64,000 bases of DNA from Oscillospiraceae bacterium (GCA_015064445.1 SVSE01000002.1:124001-188000), one strand, 5' to 3'. Shown: positions 38,096-50,198, numbered from the stretch's first letter. Notes: generated by a model not told the origin, from the letters alone. Translations and numbers: made by a program.

Positions 38096-38314
38096 TTATT
38101 TCGCACGCCATGTGATACGGCCCTTTGAGAGGTCATATACTGAAACCTCAACTGTTACCTTATCACCGGGCAGAATTCTTATATAGTTTAATCTGAGCTT
38201 TCCTGAAATATGGGCAGTTACAATGTGTCCATTAGGAAGCTTTACCTTGAAGGTCGCGTTAGGAAGTGCTTCCGTTACAACGCCCTCAAATTCAACAACA
38301 TCATCTTTTGCCAT
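38096..38314 (-). CDS. infA: Translation initiation factor IF-1
   Basis: [50 protein letters not shown]. Confidence 0.97.
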   Translation of the reverse strand: MAKDDVVEFEGVVTEALPNATFKVKLPNGHIVTAHISGKLRLNYIRILPGDKVTVEVSVYDLSKGRITWRAK

Positions 38315-38431
38315 TGATATACTCCTTTAAATTTTAGGTAATCTTATTTTTGATTCTTCGTATTGTAAGTGACTTATACGAATTCTCTGCCACCTTGATT
38401 TCAGCCGCGCAAGGGGCATTTAATTTATTCA

Positions 38432-39190
38432 CTAATCGATTTTGGTCAAGAGAATGACACCATTATTAGTAACTGCAATGCTATGCTCATAATGAGCTGA
38501 AAGCTTTGAGTCCTTAGTAACGACTGTCCATTGATCTCCGAGCACGCGCACCTCGTGAGTGCCCTCGTTAATCATAGGCTCAATCGCGAGAGTCATACCG
38601 GGATAAATTCTCGGTCCACGGCCTGCAGTTCCGTAGTTAGGAACATTAGGATCCTCGTGAAGCTTAGCGCCCACGCCGTGTCCAACGAACTCGCGTACTA
38701 CCGAGAAGCCCTGCGCCTCAGCATATGTCGATACAGCATTACCGATATCGCCGATTCGAGGATTCTCTGCATTTTCGATAGCCTTTATAGCCTCGAAAAA
38801 GCTTTGGGTTGTAGCATCAATGAGCTTTTGTGCCTCGGGTGAAATTTGACCAACTGCAAAGGTATTCGCGCTGTCTCCTGTAAATCCGTGCCATGTAGCA
38901 CCTACATCAATTTTTACGATGTCGCCATTTTTAAGTATCTTTTTGTGTGAGGGAATACCGTGTATAACCTCATTATTAACACTTATGCAAGCGCTTCCAG
39001 GGAATCCGCCATATCCGAGAAATGTTGGCTTTGCACCACATTTCTCGATATATTTACGAATCTTGTCGTCGATTTCCTTAGTAGTTACGCCCTCGTGAAT
39101 CATTTCCTTAGCAACGAGCAATGCCTCGCCAGTAATTCTACCAGCAACCTTCATTATCTCGATTTGCTCAGGTGTTTTAAGTTGAATCAT
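38432..39190 (-). CDS. map: Type I methionine aminopeptidase
   Basis: GYGGFPGSACISVNNEVIHGIP, DVGATWHGFTGDSANTF, GHGVGAKLHEDPNVPNYG. Confidence 0.96.
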   Translation of the reverse strand: MIQLKTPEQIEIMKVAGRITGEALLVAKEMIHEGVTTKEIDDKIRKYIEKCGAKPTFLGYGGFPGSACISVNNEVIHGIPSHKKILKNGDIVKIDVGATWHGFTGDSANTFAVGQISPEAQKLIDATTQSFFEAIKAIENAENPRIGDIGNAVSTYAEAQGFSVVREFVGHGVGAKLHEDPNVPNYGTAGRGPRIYPGMTLAIEPMINEGTHEVRVLGDQWTVVTKDSKLSAHYEHSIAVTNNGVILLTKID

Positions 39191-39193
39191 ACT

Positions 39194-39844
39194 TTAAGCG
39201 ATTGCGTCCGCGATTGCCTTGAGAGTAAGTGCGGTTGTATCAGCAACCTCCTCTTGTCCCTCAACCAATGAAAGAACGCCCTTCTTACCATAGAATTCTT
39301 TAAGAGGCTCGGTTTGAGCATGATAGATTTCCAATCTGCTCAAAACAACCTCAGGAGCATCATCCTTACGGATTATGAGCTTTTCTCCGCACTTGTCGCA
39401 GAATTCGCCCTTTGCCGAAGGCTTATAAACGGTGTGGTATGATGCTCCGCATGGGCAGACACGTCTGCCAGACATGCGTTCAACAATTTTATCATCCGCT
39501 ACCTCGATGCTGACAACGCAGTTGATACCAACTCCCATTTTGTCAAGCGCCTCAGCCTGCGGAACTGTTCTGGGGAAGCCATCAAGGATAAATCCGTTTG
39601 CACAGTCATCCTTTGCAAGTCTTTCAGCGATAATGCCGATTACAACCTCATCAGGAACGAGTGCTCCCTTTTCGGTGTAGGACTTAGCAGCCAAGCCCAT
39701 CTCAGTATTGTTTTTAATTGCTTCTCTAATCATGTTACCTGTTGAGATGGTAGGAATACCATACTTTTCAGCAACGATGTCAGATTGTGTTCCCTTGCCT
39801 GCACCAGGTGCACCAAGGAATATCATTTTGAGATTTTTACTCAT
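39194..39844 (-). CDS. adk: Adenylate kinase (zinc-lid type)
   Basis: FLGAPGAGKGTQSDIVAEKYGIPTISTGNMIR; lid CPCGASYH..CDKCG. Confidence 0.96.
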   Translation of the reverse strand: MSKNLKMIFLGAPGAGKGTQSDIVAEKYGIPTISTGNMIREAIKNNTEMGLAAKSYTEKGALVPDEVVIGIIAERLAKDDCANGFILDGFPRTVPQAEALDKMGVGINCVVSIEVADDKIVERMSGRRVCPCGASYHTVYKPSAKGEFCDKCGEKLIIRKDDAPEVVLSRLEIYHAQTEPLKEFYGKKGVLSLVEGQEEVADTTALTLKAIADAIA

Positions 39845-39860
39845 GAGTTTTCTCCTTATA

Positions 39861-41201
39861 TTATTCGAGGAAACCTTTGTAGTGACGCATTGTCATTTGA
39901 GCTTCCATATCTCTTACTGTTTCAAGGATTACGCCTACAACGATGATTATTGATGTTCCGGAGAATGCAATGCTTGAGAACATACCCGAATAATCCTTAA
40001 CCACAGGAATGTAAGACATAATAAGATGAATTACGAGTGGGAGTACAGAAACGATTGAAAGGAACAATGCTCCTATGAGTGTGATTCTTGAAAGAACCTT
40101 TGATATAAAGTCGGAGGTTGCCTTACCAGGACGAATACCTGGGATAGAACCACCGTTCTTTTGCAAGTTACCCGAAACCTCAATCGGATTGAATGAGATT
40201 GCTACATAGAAATATGCAAATGCAACGATAAGAACGAATTGCAATATTACATATACCCAAGAGGTGCTAGCAAAGATATTAAGGAATCCGTGCCAGAATG
40301 TTCCCTCCTCTGGAGCATCAAAGAACATAGCGATTGTTGCAGGAAGAGTAAGAATTGCGTTTGCGAAGATGATAGGCATAACACCTGTCATATTGAGCTT
40401 AATTGGAAGATTAGAGCTCTGTCCGCCATACATCTTTCTACCAACAACCTTCTTTGCATACTGTACAGGAATTCTACGCTCACTGTCTGTGATGTAAATA
40501 ATGAACCACATCATTGCGAGCAAGAGAATCAAGTAGCAAATTGGATATACGATTGAGAATACGAGGTCGCTTACCTTTGCACCGCCGATGCTATTTACAA
40601 GATTTGCAATAAAGCCGATAAGTGCTGAAGGAACGCGAGATACGATGTTTGCGAAAAGGATGATTGAGATACCGTTACCGATACCCTTTTCGTTAACCTT
40701 TTCAGCGAGCCACATTACAAGTGATGAGCCTGCTACGAAGCAAGCAACGATTACGAATGCGAAGAATACGCCTGTGTAATCCTTTCTGATAGCGCCATAA
40801 TTTCTGAGAAGGAAGTAATATCCGATACCAGTAATTATAGAGATTGCGATTGTAATGTAACGAGTAATTTGAGCTATTTTGTCCTTACCCTCTTCGCCTC
40901 TCTTAGCAAGTCTTTCAAGTGCAGGAATTGCAATTGTAAGAAGCTGAATTACGATAGAAGCTGTGATGTAAGGTGATACTCCGAGTGCGAACAATGTCGA
41001 ATACTCGAAAGCAGATCCTGAAAGGATGCTTACGAATCCGAGAATTGAGCTTGAGTCGAAGCTATCAAGCAATGCACCACTTTCTACGAATGGTACAGGC
41101 AAGCATGCGCCTACTCTGTAAATAAGAACGATGAAGAGTGTGAACAATAGCTTTTTCTTTAAATCTGGAATTTTCCAGGCATTAGCTAAAGTACGAAACA
41201 T
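39861..41201 (-). CDS. secY: Preprotein translocase subunit SecY
   Basis: ALGVSPYITASIVIQLLTIAIPALERLAKRGEEG; multi-spanning. Confidence 0.97.
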   Translation of the reverse strand: MFRTLANAWKIPDLKKKLLFTLFIVLIYRVGACLPVPFVESGALLDSFDSSSILGFVSILSGSAFEYSTLFALGVSPYITASIVIQLLTIAIPALERLAKRGEEGKDKIAQITRYITIAISIITGIGYYFLLRNYGAIRKDYTGVFFAFVIVACFVAGSSLVMWLAEKVNEKGIGNGISIILFANIVSRVPSALIGFIANLVNSIGGAKVSDLVFSIVYPICYLILLLAMMWFIIYITDSERRIPVQYAKKVVGRKMYGGQSSNLPIKLNMTGVMPIIFANAILTLPATIAMFFDAPEEGTFWHGFLNIFASTSWVYVILQFVLIVAFAYFYVAISFNPIEVSGNLQKNGGSIPGIRPGKATSDFISKVLSRITLIGALFLSIVSVLPLVIHLIMSYIPVVKDYSGMFSSIAFSGTSIIIVVGVILETVRDMEAQMTMRHYKGFLE

Positions 41202-41203
41202 AA

Positions 41204-41644
41204 TTATTTCACCTCAGCTTTTCCGCCTGCAGCCTCAATTTTCTCCTTAGCTGTTGCTGAGAAAACTGTTGCTACTACAGTGAGAGCTTTTTTGAGTTCA
41301 CCGTTGCCAAGCACCTTAAGTCCGTCGCAAGCCTTTGAAACCATACCCTTGTTCATAAGTGTTTCAAGAGTTACAGTTGTGCCTTTTCTGAAAGAGTTAA
41401 GAGCGCTAACATTGATAATAGCGTATTCTTTACCAAATTTATTATTGAAACCTCTCTTAGGGAGTTTTCTGTAAAGTGGGAGCTGTCCGCCTTCAAATCC
41501 AGGTCTTACGCCACCGCCTGAGCGTGCATTCTGACCCTTGTGGCCCTTACCAGCGGTCTTACCGTTACCAGAGCCTGGACCTCTTCCCTTGCGCCAAGCT
41601 GCCTTTGCTGATCCGGCAGCGGGTGAAAGTTCATGGAGCTTCAT
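41204..41644 (-). CDS. rplO: 50S ribosomal protein L15
   Basis: [44 protein letters not shown]. Confidence 0.96.
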   Translation of the reverse strand: MKLHELSPAAGSAKAAWRKGRGPGSGNGKTAGKGHKGQNARSGGGVRPGFEGGQLPLYRKLPKRGFNNKFGKEYAIINVSALNSFRKGTTVTLETLMNKGMVSKACDGLKVLGNGELKKALTVVATVFSATAKEKIEAAGGKAEVK

Positions 41645-41719
41645 TTTTTATCCTCCTTGTTGAAATTGATTTTGTGTAATTGATTTTTGGAACCAATTTC
41701 TGCCCTTTGGCAGTTAAGG

Positions 41720-41899
41720 TTACGCGTTTTCTACAGTTACGAGATGTCCGATAACCTTCAATTTGCCTGCCAAAACCTGATCGTTTGCTACAACGATGCT
41801 GTCACCAATCTTGGTAAGGCCAAGAGATTTTGCAGTTGCCTTTTGGTTTGGCTTGGAAGCAATAAGACTCTTTGCAAGTGTTACTTTAACCTTTTCCAT
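41720..41899 (-). CDS. rpmD: 50S ribosomal protein L30
   Basis: MEKVKVTLAKSLIASKPNQKATAKSLGLTKIGDSIV. Confidence 0.95.
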   Translation of the reverse strand: MEKVKVTLAKSLIASKPNQKATAKSLGLTKIGDSIVVANDQVLAGKLKVIGHLVTVENA

Positions 41900-41912
41900 C
41901 TTATCTTCCTCC

Positions 41913-42413
41913 TTAGCCCAACTTTGTCGCGTCGATTTCGCGAGTCTTTGCAACTTCTTCAGCAGTTCTAAGTGCCTTAAGTCCCTCGAATGTAGCCTTA
42001 ACTACATTTGTCTTGTTGTTAGAACGAAGGCTCTTAGCTCTGATGTTCTTTATACCAGCGAGCTCAAGTACTGCACGAACAGTCTGTCCTGCGATAATAC
42101 CAGTACCGAGTGAAGCTGGCTTGAGAAGCACGGTGCCTGCACCGAACTTTCCGATTACTTCATGTGGGATTGTAGTATCCTTCATTGCTACGGTAATCAT
42201 ATTCTTCTTAGCATCTTCGATTCCCTTACGAATTGCGTCTGGAACCTCAGCTGCCTTACCGAGACCGTAACCTACGTGACCGTTACCATCACCTACAACC
42301 ATAAGAGCTGTGAAGCGAGCGATACGACCACCCTTTACTGTTTTGGATACACGGTTGAGTGCAACCATTTTCTCTTTGAGATCGAGGGTTGCTGCGTCAA
42401 TCTTTGTTGCCAT
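41913..42413 (-). CDS. rpsE: 30S ribosomal protein S5
   Basis: [43 protein letters not shown]. Confidence 0.97.
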   Translation of the reverse strand: MATKIDAATLDLKEKMVALNRVSKTVKGGRIARFTALMVVGDGNGHVGYGLGKAAEVPDAIRKGIEDAKKNMITVAMKDTTIPHEVIGKFGAGTVLLKPASLGTGIIAGQTVRAVLELAGIKNIRAKSLRSNNKTNVVKATFEGLKALRTAEEVAKTREIDATKLG

Positions 42414-42488
42414 TTTAATTTCTCCTCTGTGTTTAATTAAATAAGTGAATTAAACAGTGTACAAACCGAAGTCTTGTTAAGACAAGAA

Positions 42489-42848
42489 TTAGAACTTAAG
42501 TCCGCCTTCTCTTGCGCCTGCTGCAAGCTCCGATACACGTCCGTGATATACATAACCGCCACGGTCAAATACTACTGTGTCGATTCCCTTTGCGAGTGCC
42601 TTTTCAGCAATCATAAGGCCAACCTTCTTAGCTGCCTCTTTGTTGCTTCCGATTCCTTCGAAGCCAGCCTCCTGAGTAGAAGCGGAAACGAGTGTTACTC
42701 CTGCTACATCGTCAATGATTTGGCAAGAGATGTTCTTGTTTGAACGATATACGCAAAGACGAGGACGCTCAGCTGTTCCGGAAATCTTTCCACGAACTCT
42801 TGCGTGTCTCTTAAGGCGTTGTGCGTTGCTATCTTTTCTTGATACCAT
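42489..42848 (-). CDS. rplR: 50S ribosomal protein L18
   Basis: [30 protein letters not shown]...[14 protein letters not shown]. Confidence 0.96.
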   Translation of the reverse strand: MVSRKDSNAQRLKRHARVRGKISGTAERPRLCVYRSNKNISCQIIDDVAGVTLVSASTQEAGFEGIGSNKEAAKKVGLMIAEKALAKGIDTVVFDRGGYVYHGRVSELAAGAREGGLKF

Positions 42849-42866
42849 CTTTGTCGTCTCCTTTCA

Positions 42867-43409
42867 TTATTTACCAGTCTTACCGGCTTTACGGCGAATC
42901 TTTTCGCCCTCATATTTGATACCCTTGCCCTTGTATGGCTCAGGTGCTCTCTTAGAACGAATGAAAGCTGCTGTTTCGCCAACGAGCTGCTTGTCGATAC
43001 CCTTGATGATGATTGTGTTAGCATCTGGCACCTCGAATGTGATGCCTGCAGGTGCGTCAACTACAACTGGATGTGAATATCCAAGTGTGAGGTTGAGGCT
43101 CTTGCCCTGCATTGCTACTCTATAACCAACACCGCTGATTTCGAGCTTCTTTGAGTAGCCAGCTGTTACACCAACAACCATATTGTTGATAAGAGTTCTT
43201 GTAAGACCGTGAAGTGCACGATCTTCCTTTTCGTCGCTTGGACGAGCTACTGTAAGTGTAGCGCCATCAAGAGCAACGACCATTCTATTGTGATAATTCA
43301 AGCTCAATGTACCCTTTGGGCCCTTTACTGTAATTACAGAGTTAGCCTTGTCGATGTTTACATCAACGCCAGCAGGAACAGTGATTGGAGCTCTTCCGAT
43401 TCTTGACAT
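42867..43409 (-). CDS. rplF: 50S ribosomal protein L6
   Basis: [41 protein letters not shown]. Confidence 0.97.
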   Translation of the reverse strand: MSRIGRAPITVPAGVDVNIDKANSVITVKGPKGTLSLNYHNRMVVALDGATLTVARPSDEKEDRALHGLTRTLINNMVVGVTAGYSKKLEISGVGYRVAMQGKSLNLTLGYSHPVVVDAPAGITFEVPDANTIIIKGIDKQLVGETAAFIRSKRAPEPYKGKGIKYEGEKIRRKAGKTGK

Positions 43410-43427
43410 GTCCTTTTCCTCCTATAA

Positions 43428-43823
43428 TTACCAAACAAATGCGAGAACTTCGCCGCCAACATTTTCATGTCTAGCCTTTTTGTCTGTCATAATGCCCTTT
43501 GATGTGGATACGATTGCGATGCCGAGGCCGTTCATAACCTTTGGCATATCCTCGCAATTTGAGTAGATACGAAGACCTGGCTTTGAAACTCTACGGATAC
43601 CGTGAATTACTCTTGCCTTGCCCTCATACTTGAGTGTGATTCTAATAACACCCTGCTTTCCGTCTTCGATAACGGATACAGCCTTGATGTAGCCCTCTTC
43701 GAGAAGAATGTCAGCGATTGCCTTCTTCATATTAGAAGCAGGTACATCAACGGTTTCGTGCTTTGCATTGCTCGCATTTCTAATTCTTGTGAGCATATCT
43801 GCGATTACATCTGAAATTTGCAT
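43428..43823 (-). CDS. rpsH: 30S ribosomal protein S8
   Basis: [35 protein letters not shown]. Confidence 0.97.
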   Translation of the reverse strand: MQISDVIADMLTRIRNASNAKHETVDVPASNMKKAIADILLEEGYIKAVSVIEDGKQGVIRITLKYEGKARVIHGIRRVSKPGLRIYSNCEDMPKVMNGLGIAIVSTSKGIMTDKKARHENVGGEVLAFVW

Positions 43824-43945
43824 TTTTAAATTCTCCTTTTATGCAAGTATTTAATTCTTGCTGCCACTAAAAGTGACGGCATATCGGTGGTTAAACAATT
43901 GTTTCCTTCCGATAGATGGAGTGAGCGCATAGCGCCCGTGCTGTT

Positions 43946-44131
43946 TTACCAGCTTGCTTTCTTTACGCCTGGGATTTCTCCTGCGTAAGCTCTTTCACGG
44001 AAGCAAATACGGCAGATGCCATACTTACGAAGATAACCGTGAGGTCTGCCACAGATTTTGCAGCGGTTGTATTCTCTTGTGGAGAATTTCTGCTTCTTCT
44101 GCTGTTTGAGTACCATTGCTTTCTTAGCCAT
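43946..44131 (-). CDS. rpsZ: 30S ribosomal protein S14, type Z
   Basis: [48 protein letters not shown]. Confidence 0.96.
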   Translation of the reverse strand: MAKKAMVLKQQKKQKFSTREYNRCKICGRPHGYLRKYGICRICFRERAYAGEIPGVKKASW

Positions 44132-44145
44132 TTTAAATCCTCCAA

Positions 44146-44685
44146 TTATTTAGCAAATGGAGCGCCCATAAGTGTAAGGAGCTCTTTTGCTTCTTCGTCG
44201 GTATTTGCGGTTGTTACGAATGTGATATCCATACCACGAATCTTGTCAACCTTATCGTACTCGATTTCAGGGAAAATCAACTGCTCACGAAGACCCATGG
44301 AGTAGTTACCGTGGCCATCAAAGCCGTTAGGGTTGATACCCTTAAAGTCACGAACTCTTGGGAGAGCGAATGTGAAGAGTCTATCCATAAACTCATACAT
44401 CTTCTCGCCACGAAGTGTAACCTTAACACCAATCTTTACGCCCTCACGGAGCTTAAAGTTAGCAACGCTCTTTCTTGCGTAGGTAGGAACAGCCTTCTGT
44501 CCTGCGATCATTGAAATTTCCTCGATGATGCTGTCGATAACCTTTGCGTTATCCTTTGCATCGCCTGCACCAACGTTGATTACAATCTTATTAAATCTTG
44601 GAATCTGCATTGGGCTCTTGTATCCGAACTTGCTCATGAGAGCAGGAGCAACTTCGTTCTTATAAAGATCTGTAAATCTTGCCAT
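44146..44685 (-). CDS. rplE: 50S ribosomal protein L5
   Basis: [37 protein letters not shown]. Confidence 0.97.
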   Translation of the reverse strand: MARFTDLYKNEVAPALMSKFGYKSPMQIPRFNKIVINVGAGDAKDNAKVIDSIIEEISMIAGQKAVPTYARKSVANFKLREGVKIGVKVTLRGEKMYEFMDRLFTFALPRVRDFKGINPNGFDGHGNYSMGLREQLIFPEIEYDKVDKIRGMDITFVTTANTDEEAKELLTLMGAPFAK

Positions 44686-44701
44686 TTTCAGTTACCCCCT
44701 A

Positions 44702-45016
44702 TTAAAGTTCCTTACCGCATTTTGCGCAAACGCGGATTTTCTTGCCGTCCTCGATCTTGTGTGCAACTCTTGTAGCCTTGTCGCATGACTTGCAGTAGAT
44801 CTGAACCTTTGAAGCGTACATAGCGCCTTCAACCTTGATAATACCACCAGTTTCGCCCTGTCTTCTTGGCTTTGTGTGCTTTGTAACAATGTTAGCACCC
44901 TTAACAATAACCTTCTTTTCGTCTGGGCTTACTGCGAGTACCTCACCCTTAACACCCTTATCGTCTCCGGAGATAACAATAACGGTATCGCCTGTCTTAA
45001 CATGCATCTTATTCAT
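44702..45016 (-). CDS. rplX: 50S ribosomal protein L24
   Basis: KTGDTVIVISGDDKGVKGEVLAVSPDEKKVIVKGANIVTKHTKP. Confidence 0.96.
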   Translation of the reverse strand: MNKMHVKTGDTVIVISGDDKGVKGEVLAVSPDEKKVIVKGANIVTKHTKPRRQGETGGIIKVEGAMYASKVQIYCKSCDKATRVAHKIEDGKKIRVCAKCGKEL

Positions 45017-45031
45017 TATTATTTCCTCCTA

Positions 45032-45400
45032 TTAAAGTACTTCTGGTGCAAGAGAAAGAATCTTAATAAATTCCTTTTCACGAAGCTCTCTAGCCACTGG
45101 GCCAAAGATACGAGTTCCTCTTGGTGTCTTATCTTCTTTTACTATAACAGCTGCGTTCTCGTCGAACTTAATGTAAGATCCGTCAGCGCGATGAACACCC
45201 TTAACGCTTCTTACGATAACAGCCTTAACAACGTCGCCCTTCTTAACAATACCGCCAGGAGCAGCCTTCTTTACTGAGCATACAACTACGTCACCGATGT
45301 TAGCATATCTTCTGCCTGTACCACCGAGAACTCTGATGCAAAGAAGCTCCTTAGCGCCTGTATTGTCGGCAACCTTCATTCTGCTTTCTTGCTGAATCAT
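45032..45400 (-). CDS. rplN: 50S ribosomal protein L14
   Basis: [37 protein letters not shown]. Confidence 0.97.
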   Translation of the reverse strand: MIQQESRMKVADNTGAKELLCIRVLGGTGRRYANIGDVVVCSVKKAAPGGIVKKGDVVKAVIVRSVKGVHRADGSYIKFDENAAVIVKEDKTPRGTRIFGPVARELREKEFIKILSLAPEVL

Positions 45401-45465
45401 TTTTATCCTCCTAATAAGGTTTCCCTATACTCGGCACATATCAAATGTACCCTCATAAGGATTAA

Positions 45466-45723
45466 TTATTTTGCCTTTTCTATGATTTGAACGAGGCGCC
45501 ATCTCTTTGTCTTTGAAAGAGGTCTTGTTTCCATAACCTCGATCTTGTCGCCTACGTTGCACTCATTCTTTTCGTCGTGAGCGTGGATTTTTGTTGTGTG
45601 CTTGATAATCTTGCCGTATACTGCGTGCTTTACATTATCCTGGATTGCAACAACTACTGTCTTGTCCATTTTATTGCTAACAACAATACCAACTCTTGTT
45701 TTTCTCAAGTTGCGTTCTGTCAT
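45466..45723 (-). CDS. rpsQ: 30S ribosomal protein S17
   Basis: [33 protein letters not shown]. Confidence 0.96.
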   Translation of the reverse strand: MTERNLRKTRVGIVVSNKMDKTVVVAIQDNVKHAVYGKIIKHTTKIHAHDEKNECNVGDKIEVMETRPLSKTKRWRLVQIIEKAK

Positions 45724-45740
45724 AACTCTTTATCCTCCAA

Positions 45741-45929
45741 TTATGCGTTCTTCTCGTTGAGAATGGTCTTTACGCGTGCGATGTCCTTCTTAACATCTGC
45801 GATCTTGTGAGGATTGTCGAGCTGGTTAATAGCATGCTGGAAACGAAGGTTGAAAAGCTCTTGCTTAAGTTCCTTCAACTTCTTTTCCAAGTCTTGTGAA
45901 GACATTTCTCTGATTTCATTAGTTTTCAC
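45741..45929 (-). CDS. rpmC: 50S ribosomal protein L29
   Basis: [30 protein letters not shown]. Confidence 0.96.
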   Translation of the reverse strand: MKTNEIREMSSQDLEKKLKELKQELFNLRFQHAINQLDNPHKIADVKKDIARVKTILNEKNA

Positions 45930-45932
45930 AGC

Positions 45933-46361
45933 TTATTCCTCCACTTCCTCGATTTGCTCCTTCACCATAAACTTACATTTAATGGGAAGTTTGTGCATTG
46001 CAAGACGCATAGCCTCTCTTGCAATCTCTTCAGATACGCCGTCCATTTCGAACATTACTCTACCTGGCTTAACAACAGCTGCCCAGTACTCTGGTGAACC
46101 CTTACCGGAACCCATACGAGTCTCAGCTGGCTTTTCTGTGATAGGCTTATCAGGGAATATTTTGATCCAAACCTTACCACCACGACGGATATATCTTGTC
46201 ATAGCGATACGGGCTGCTTCTATCTGATTTGCGTGAATCCAAGCAGGCTCCATAGCAACAAGGCCATACTGACCGTTTGTTATGGTGTTACCTCTTGAAG
46301 CCTTACCTTTAAGGCGGCCTCTTTGAACACGTCTGTATTTAACTCTCTTAGGCATTAACAT
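45933..46361 (-). CDS. rplP: 50S ribosomal protein L16
   Basis: [41 protein letters not shown]. Confidence 0.97.
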   Translation of the reverse strand: MLMPKRVKYRRVQRGRLKGKASRGNTITNGQYGLVAMEPAWIHANQIEAARIAMTRYIRRGGKVWIKIFPDKPITEKPAETRMGSGKGSPEYWAAVVKPGRVMFEMDGVSEEIAREAMRLAMHKLPIKCKFMVKEQIEEVEE

Positions 46362-47119
46362 TAGTGTGCGCCTCCTTCGGTATTTTTAGGAGCACGTGGT
46401 GCTCTTCTACGGCTATCACCCTTGTTATCCTTATTATTGAATCTTCTCTTTGGACGGTCATTCTTTTCCTCAACAGTCTTAGAAACCTCGGAAAGAACCT
46501 CACCCTTGTAGATCCATACCTTAACACCGATTTTACCGTAGGTGGTATTTGCTTCCCAGAAACCGTAGTCGATGTCGGCTCTGAGTGTCTGAAGAGGAAT
46601 TGTTCCCTCATGGTAGTGCTCAGTACGAGCGATTTCAGCACCGCCAAGACGACCGCTACAAGCGATCTTGATACCCTTAGCGAACTTCATTGTTCTACCG
46701 ATAGCCTGCTTCATAGCACGGCGGAAACCGATTCTTCTTTCGAGCTGGCTACAAATGCTTTCTGCAACGAGCTGAGCGTCAGTATCGATGTGCTTAACCT
46801 CAACTACATTTACAGCTGCCTTCTTGCCGGTGAGCTTCTCAACATCCTTACGAATGTTTTCGATTTCTGCACCGCCCTTACCGATGATCATACCTGGCTT
46901 TGCACAGTGAATGAACACCTTAACCATTTCGTTTGCAGCGTCTCTTTCGATTTCGATCTTTGAAACTCCTGATGCGAGGAGCTTGTTCTTGAGATGCTTT
47001 CTCAAGTTATAGTCAGATACAAGGATGTCGCCGAACTTCTCGTCAGAAGCGTACCATCTTGAATCCCAGTTCTTGATTACGCCAACGCGCAATCCGTGTG
47101 GATTAACTTTCTGTCCCAT
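46361..47119 (-). CDS. rpsC: 30S ribosomal protein S3
   Basis: [40 protein letters not shown]. Confidence 0.97.
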   Translation of the reverse strand: MGQKVNPHGLRVGVIKNWDSRWYASDEKFGDILVSDYNLRKHLKNKLLASGVSKIEIERDAANEMVKVFIHCAKPGMIIGKGGAEIENIRKDVEKLTGKKAAVNVVEVKHIDTDAQLVAESICSQLERRIGFRRAMKQAIGRTMKFAKGIKIACSGRLGGAEIARTEHYHEGTIPLQTLRADIDYGFWEANTTYGKIGVKVWIYKGEVLSEVSKTVEEKNDRPKRRFNNKDNKGDSRRRAPRAPKNTEGGAH

Positions 47120-47132
47120 TTCAGCGTCCTCC

Positions 47133-47471
47133 TTACTCTTTCTCAGCCACTGCGATTGTGATGTGGCTGGTTCTCTTCAATATTCTATTAGCACTGCCCT
47201 TACCTCTTGGCATTACTCTCTTGAGCATATGGCTGCCAGCGGTTACGAAGCACTGTGATACATAGAGTTTTGATTTATCCATTTGATGATTGTTCTCAGC
47301 ATTAGCTACTGCGCTCTTAAGCAACTTTTCAAGATATTCAGCTGCGCTCTTAGGAGTATTCTTAAGAATTGCTGCTGCCATCTCTACATTCTTGCCACGA
47401 ATGAGGTCAAGAACGATTTTTACTTTGCGAGGAGCGATGCGAACATCATAAAGGTATGCTTTTGCTTCCAT
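47133..47471 (-). CDS. rplV: 50S ribosomal protein L22
   Basis: [48 protein letters not shown]. Confidence 0.96.
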   Translation of the reverse strand: MEAKAYLYDVRIAPRKVKIVLDLIRGKNVEMAAAILKNTPKSAAEYLEKLLKSAVANAENNHQMDKSKLYVSQCFVTAGSHMLKRVMPRGKGSANRILKRTSHITIAVAEKE

Positions 47472-47489
47472 TGTGATGTGTGCCTCCTA

Positions 47490-47771
47490 TTACTTACCGT
47501 TATTTGATGTTTTTGAGCCTGCGTGGCCTTTGAATGTTCTGGTGAAAGCAAACTCGCCGAGCTTGTGTCCTACCATATCTTCAACTACATATACCGGAAC
47601 ATGCTTTCTTCCATCATGAACGGCAATTGTATGTCCCACGAATTCTGGGAAGATGGTCGAAGATCTTGACCATGTTTTCAAAACTTTCTTTTCGCCCTTT
47701 TCGTTCATAGCAACGATACGGTTGTAGAGCTTTTCTTCTACATAAGGCGCTTTTTTCAAACTTCTGCTCAT
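47490..47771 (-). CDS. rpsS: 30S ribosomal protein S19
   Basis: [45 protein letters not shown]. Confidence 0.97.
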   Translation of the reverse strand: MSRSLKKAPYVEEKLYNRIVAMNEKGEKKVLKTWSRSSTIFPEFVGHTIAVHDGRKHVPVYVVEDMVGHKLGEFAFTRTFKGHAGSKTSNNGK

Positions 47772-47785
47772 TGTCTTCTCCTTCC

Positions 47786-48613
47786 TTATCTGCCGTTTCT
47801 GCGTTTAACGATATATTTGTTTGTTCTTGCCTTCTTGTTTCTGGTCTTAAGGCCAAGTGCTGGCTTGCCCCATGGGGTTACAGGACCTGGACGACCAACA
47901 GGTGACTTACCTTCACCACCACCGTGTGGGTGATCGCAAGGGTTCATTACAGAACCACGTACAGTTGGACGGATGCCCATGTGACGGGTCTTACCTGCTT
48001 TACCGATCTTAATGGTATCATGCTCGATGTTACCAACCTGACCGATAGTAGCCTTACAATCAAGTCTTACAAGACGAACCTCGCCGGATGGGAGACGAAC
48101 CTGAGCCATTCCGTTTTCCTTAGCCATGAGCTGAGCCTGTGCACCAGCGGTACGAACAAGCTGAGCGCCCTTACCAGGATAAAGCTCGATGTTGTGAATG
48201 ATTGTACCTACAGGAATATTCTCGATTGGGAGAGTGTTACCTGGCTTAATGTCTGCATCAGCACCGCTGTAAAGAACGTCGCCATCTGTTACTCCTGCTG
48301 GAGCGATAACATAGCTCTTCTTGCCCTCATCGTTTTGGAGAAGTGCGATGTAGGATGTTCTGTTAGGGTCGTATTCGATACCGATAACAGTTGCCTTTTC
48401 CTCATCTCTCTTGAAGTCGATAAGTCTGTACTTCTGCTTGTTTCCACCGCCCTGATGACGAACGGTGATCTTGCCGTAGCTGTTACGGCCGGAGTGCTTC
48501 TTCTTTGTTGTAATAAGGCTCTTCTCTGGGGAGAACTTAGTTACTTCATCGAAGGATGCTACTGACATGTGTCTTCTCGACGGTGTAGTAGGTTTATATT
48601 TCATTGTTGCCAT
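47786..48613 (-). CDS. rplB: 50S ribosomal protein L2
   Basis: [45 protein letters not shown]. Confidence 0.97.
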   Translation of the reverse strand: MATMKYKPTTPSRRHMSVASFDEVTKFSPEKSLITTKKKHSGRNSYGKITVRHQGGGNKQKYRLIDFKRDEEKATVIGIEYDPNRTSYIALLQNDEGKKSYVIAPAGVTDGDVLYSGADADIKPGNTLPIENIPVGTIIHNIELYPGKGAQLVRTAGAQAQLMAKENGMAQVRLPSGEVRLVRLDCKATIGQVGNIEHDTIKIGKAGKTRHMGIRPTVRGSVMNPCDHPHGGGEGKSPVGRPGPVTPWGKPALGLKTRNKKARTNKYIVKRRNGR

Positions 48614-48630
48614 AATTACTGCCTCCCGTC

Positions 48631-48924
48631 TTAGTTCAAGCCGTTAAAGAATTCGATTTCCTTGGAGCTTTCCTTGAGTGTTACGATTGCTTTCTTCCAC
48701 TCAGAGGTGTAACCATAGTGATAACCCATTCTCTTTGGCTTTTTCTTCATTATTATTGTATTTACGCTTGCAACCTCTACATTGAAGAGCTCTTCAACTG
48801 CTGCAGCGATTTCTGGCTTTGTTGCATCGATAGCAACCTTGAATGTGTATCTCTTTGATGAGATGCCATCCATTGACTTTTCAGTGATTACTGGTTTGAG
48901 GATTATGTCCTGAGCAAATTTCAT
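48631..48924 (-). CDS. rplW: 50S ribosomal protein L23
   Basis: [42 protein letters not shown]. Confidence 0.96.
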   Translation of the reverse strand: MKFAQDIILKPVITEKSMDGISSKRYTFKVAIDATKPEIAAAVEELFNVEVASVNTIIMKKKPKRMGYHYGYTSEWKKAIVTLKESSKEIEFFNGLN

Positions 48925-49547
48925 TATGCATATACCTCCTCTATTTTAGCTACAGCATTCTGTGCAAATACGATTGAGTTGCAGTTGAGAATGTCGTATG
49001 CGTTCAAGGTGTTAGCGTATGTTACCTTAACACCTGGGATATTAGCAAGGCTCTTTACTACCATTGCATCAGGAGCTTCAAGAACTACGAGGCTCTTCTT
49101 TCCTGCGCCGATTGCCTTAAGCATTGCTACCATTGTCTTTGTCTTGAACTCAGTTGCTGTGATTGCATCAACAACGATCATCTCGTTTGCTGCTACCTTA
49201 GCGCTAAGAGCACTGAACAAAGCGATTTGCTTTACTTTCTTGTTGAGCTTGGTTGTGTATGAGCGTGGCTTTGGACCAAGAGCAATACCACCATGTGTCC
49301 ATTGTGGAGATCTTGTTGAGCCCTGTCTTGCTCTACCTGTACCTTTCTGCTTCCAAGGCTTGCGTCCGCCACCTGAAACCTCGCTTCTGGTGAGAGTGGA
49401 CTGTGTGCCCTGTCTTTGATTGAGAAGGTAAGCTCTTACTGCCGCATGAAGTACTGCTTCGTTAACGCTTGCACCGAAAACCTTTTCGCTGAGTGCGAGT
49501 GCGCCAACCTCTTCGCCATTCATGTTTAAAACCTTGATATCTGGCAT
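48924..49547 (-). CDS. rplD: 50S ribosomal protein L4
   Basis: RQGTQSTLTRSEVSGGGRKPWKQKGTGRARQGSTRSPQWTHGG. Confidence 0.97.
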   Translation of the reverse strand: MPDIKVLNMNGEEVGALALSEKVFGASVNEAVLHAAVRAYLLNQRQGTQSTLTRSEVSGGGRKPWKQKGTGRARQGSTRSPQWTHGGIALGPKPRSYTTKLNKKVKQIALFSALSAKVAANEMIVVDAITATEFKTKTMVAMLKAIGAGKKSLVVLEAPDAMVVKSLANIPGVKVTYANTLNAYDILNCNSIVFAQNAVAKIEEVYA

Positions 49548-49565
49548 TGTTTCTTCCTCCTACTT

Positions 49566-50198
49566 TTATGCTTTAACGCTGTTACGAATGAACACGATAC
49601 CACCGCGAGCACCTGGAATTGCGCCCTTGATTGCGATGAGGTTCTTTTCTGCGTCAACTTTGATTACTTCCAAATTAAGTACTGTAAGATTTTCATTACC
49701 GTACTGACCAGCCATCTTCTTGTTTTTGAAAACTCTGGAAGGTGTCGAGTTAGCTCCCATTGAGCCTACTTGACGGTGGATAGGACCAACACCGTGAGTT
49801 GCGTTGAGCATGTGGTGTCCCCATCTCTTAACTGCACCTGAATAACCATGGCCCTTTGTAATGCCTGAAACGTCGACCTTTTCGCCTGCGGTGAAGGTAT
49901 CGACAGCTATTACATCGCCTACGTTCATGTCAGCTGCACCCTCGAGTCTGAATTCCTTAAGATGCTTCTGTGGTTCTACGCCAGCCTTCTTGAAGTGACC
50001 AGCAAGTGGTTTGTTTACGTGCTTTTCTGATGCCTTCTCGAAACCGAGCTGAACTGCATCATAGCCGTCTGTTTCGGTAGTCTTCTTTTGAACTACCACG
50101 CAAGGACCAGCCTCGATTACTGTCACAGGAACTACAACGCCGTTTTCAGCGAAGATCTGTGTCATACCGAGTTTCTTACCGATAATTGCTTTTTTCAT
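49566..50198 (-). CDS. rplC: 50S ribosomal protein L3
   Basis: [40 protein letters not shown]. Confidence 0.97.
   Translation of the reverse strand: MKKAIIGKKLGMTQIFAENGVVVPVTVIEAGPCVVVQKKTTETDGYDAVQLGFEKASEKHVNKPLAGHFKKAGVEPQKHLKEFRLEGAADMNVGDVIAVDTFTAGEKVDVSGITKGHGYSGAVKRWGHHMLNATHGVGPIHRQVGSMGANSTPSRVFKNKKMAGQYGNENLTVLNLEVIKVDAEKNLIAIKGAIPGARGGIVFIRNSVKA

Noticed and set aside
46364-46963. 199-aa plus-strand ORF
   Set aside because: Antisense shadow of rpsC
47924-48565. 213-aa plus-strand ORF
   Set aside because: Antisense shadow of rplB
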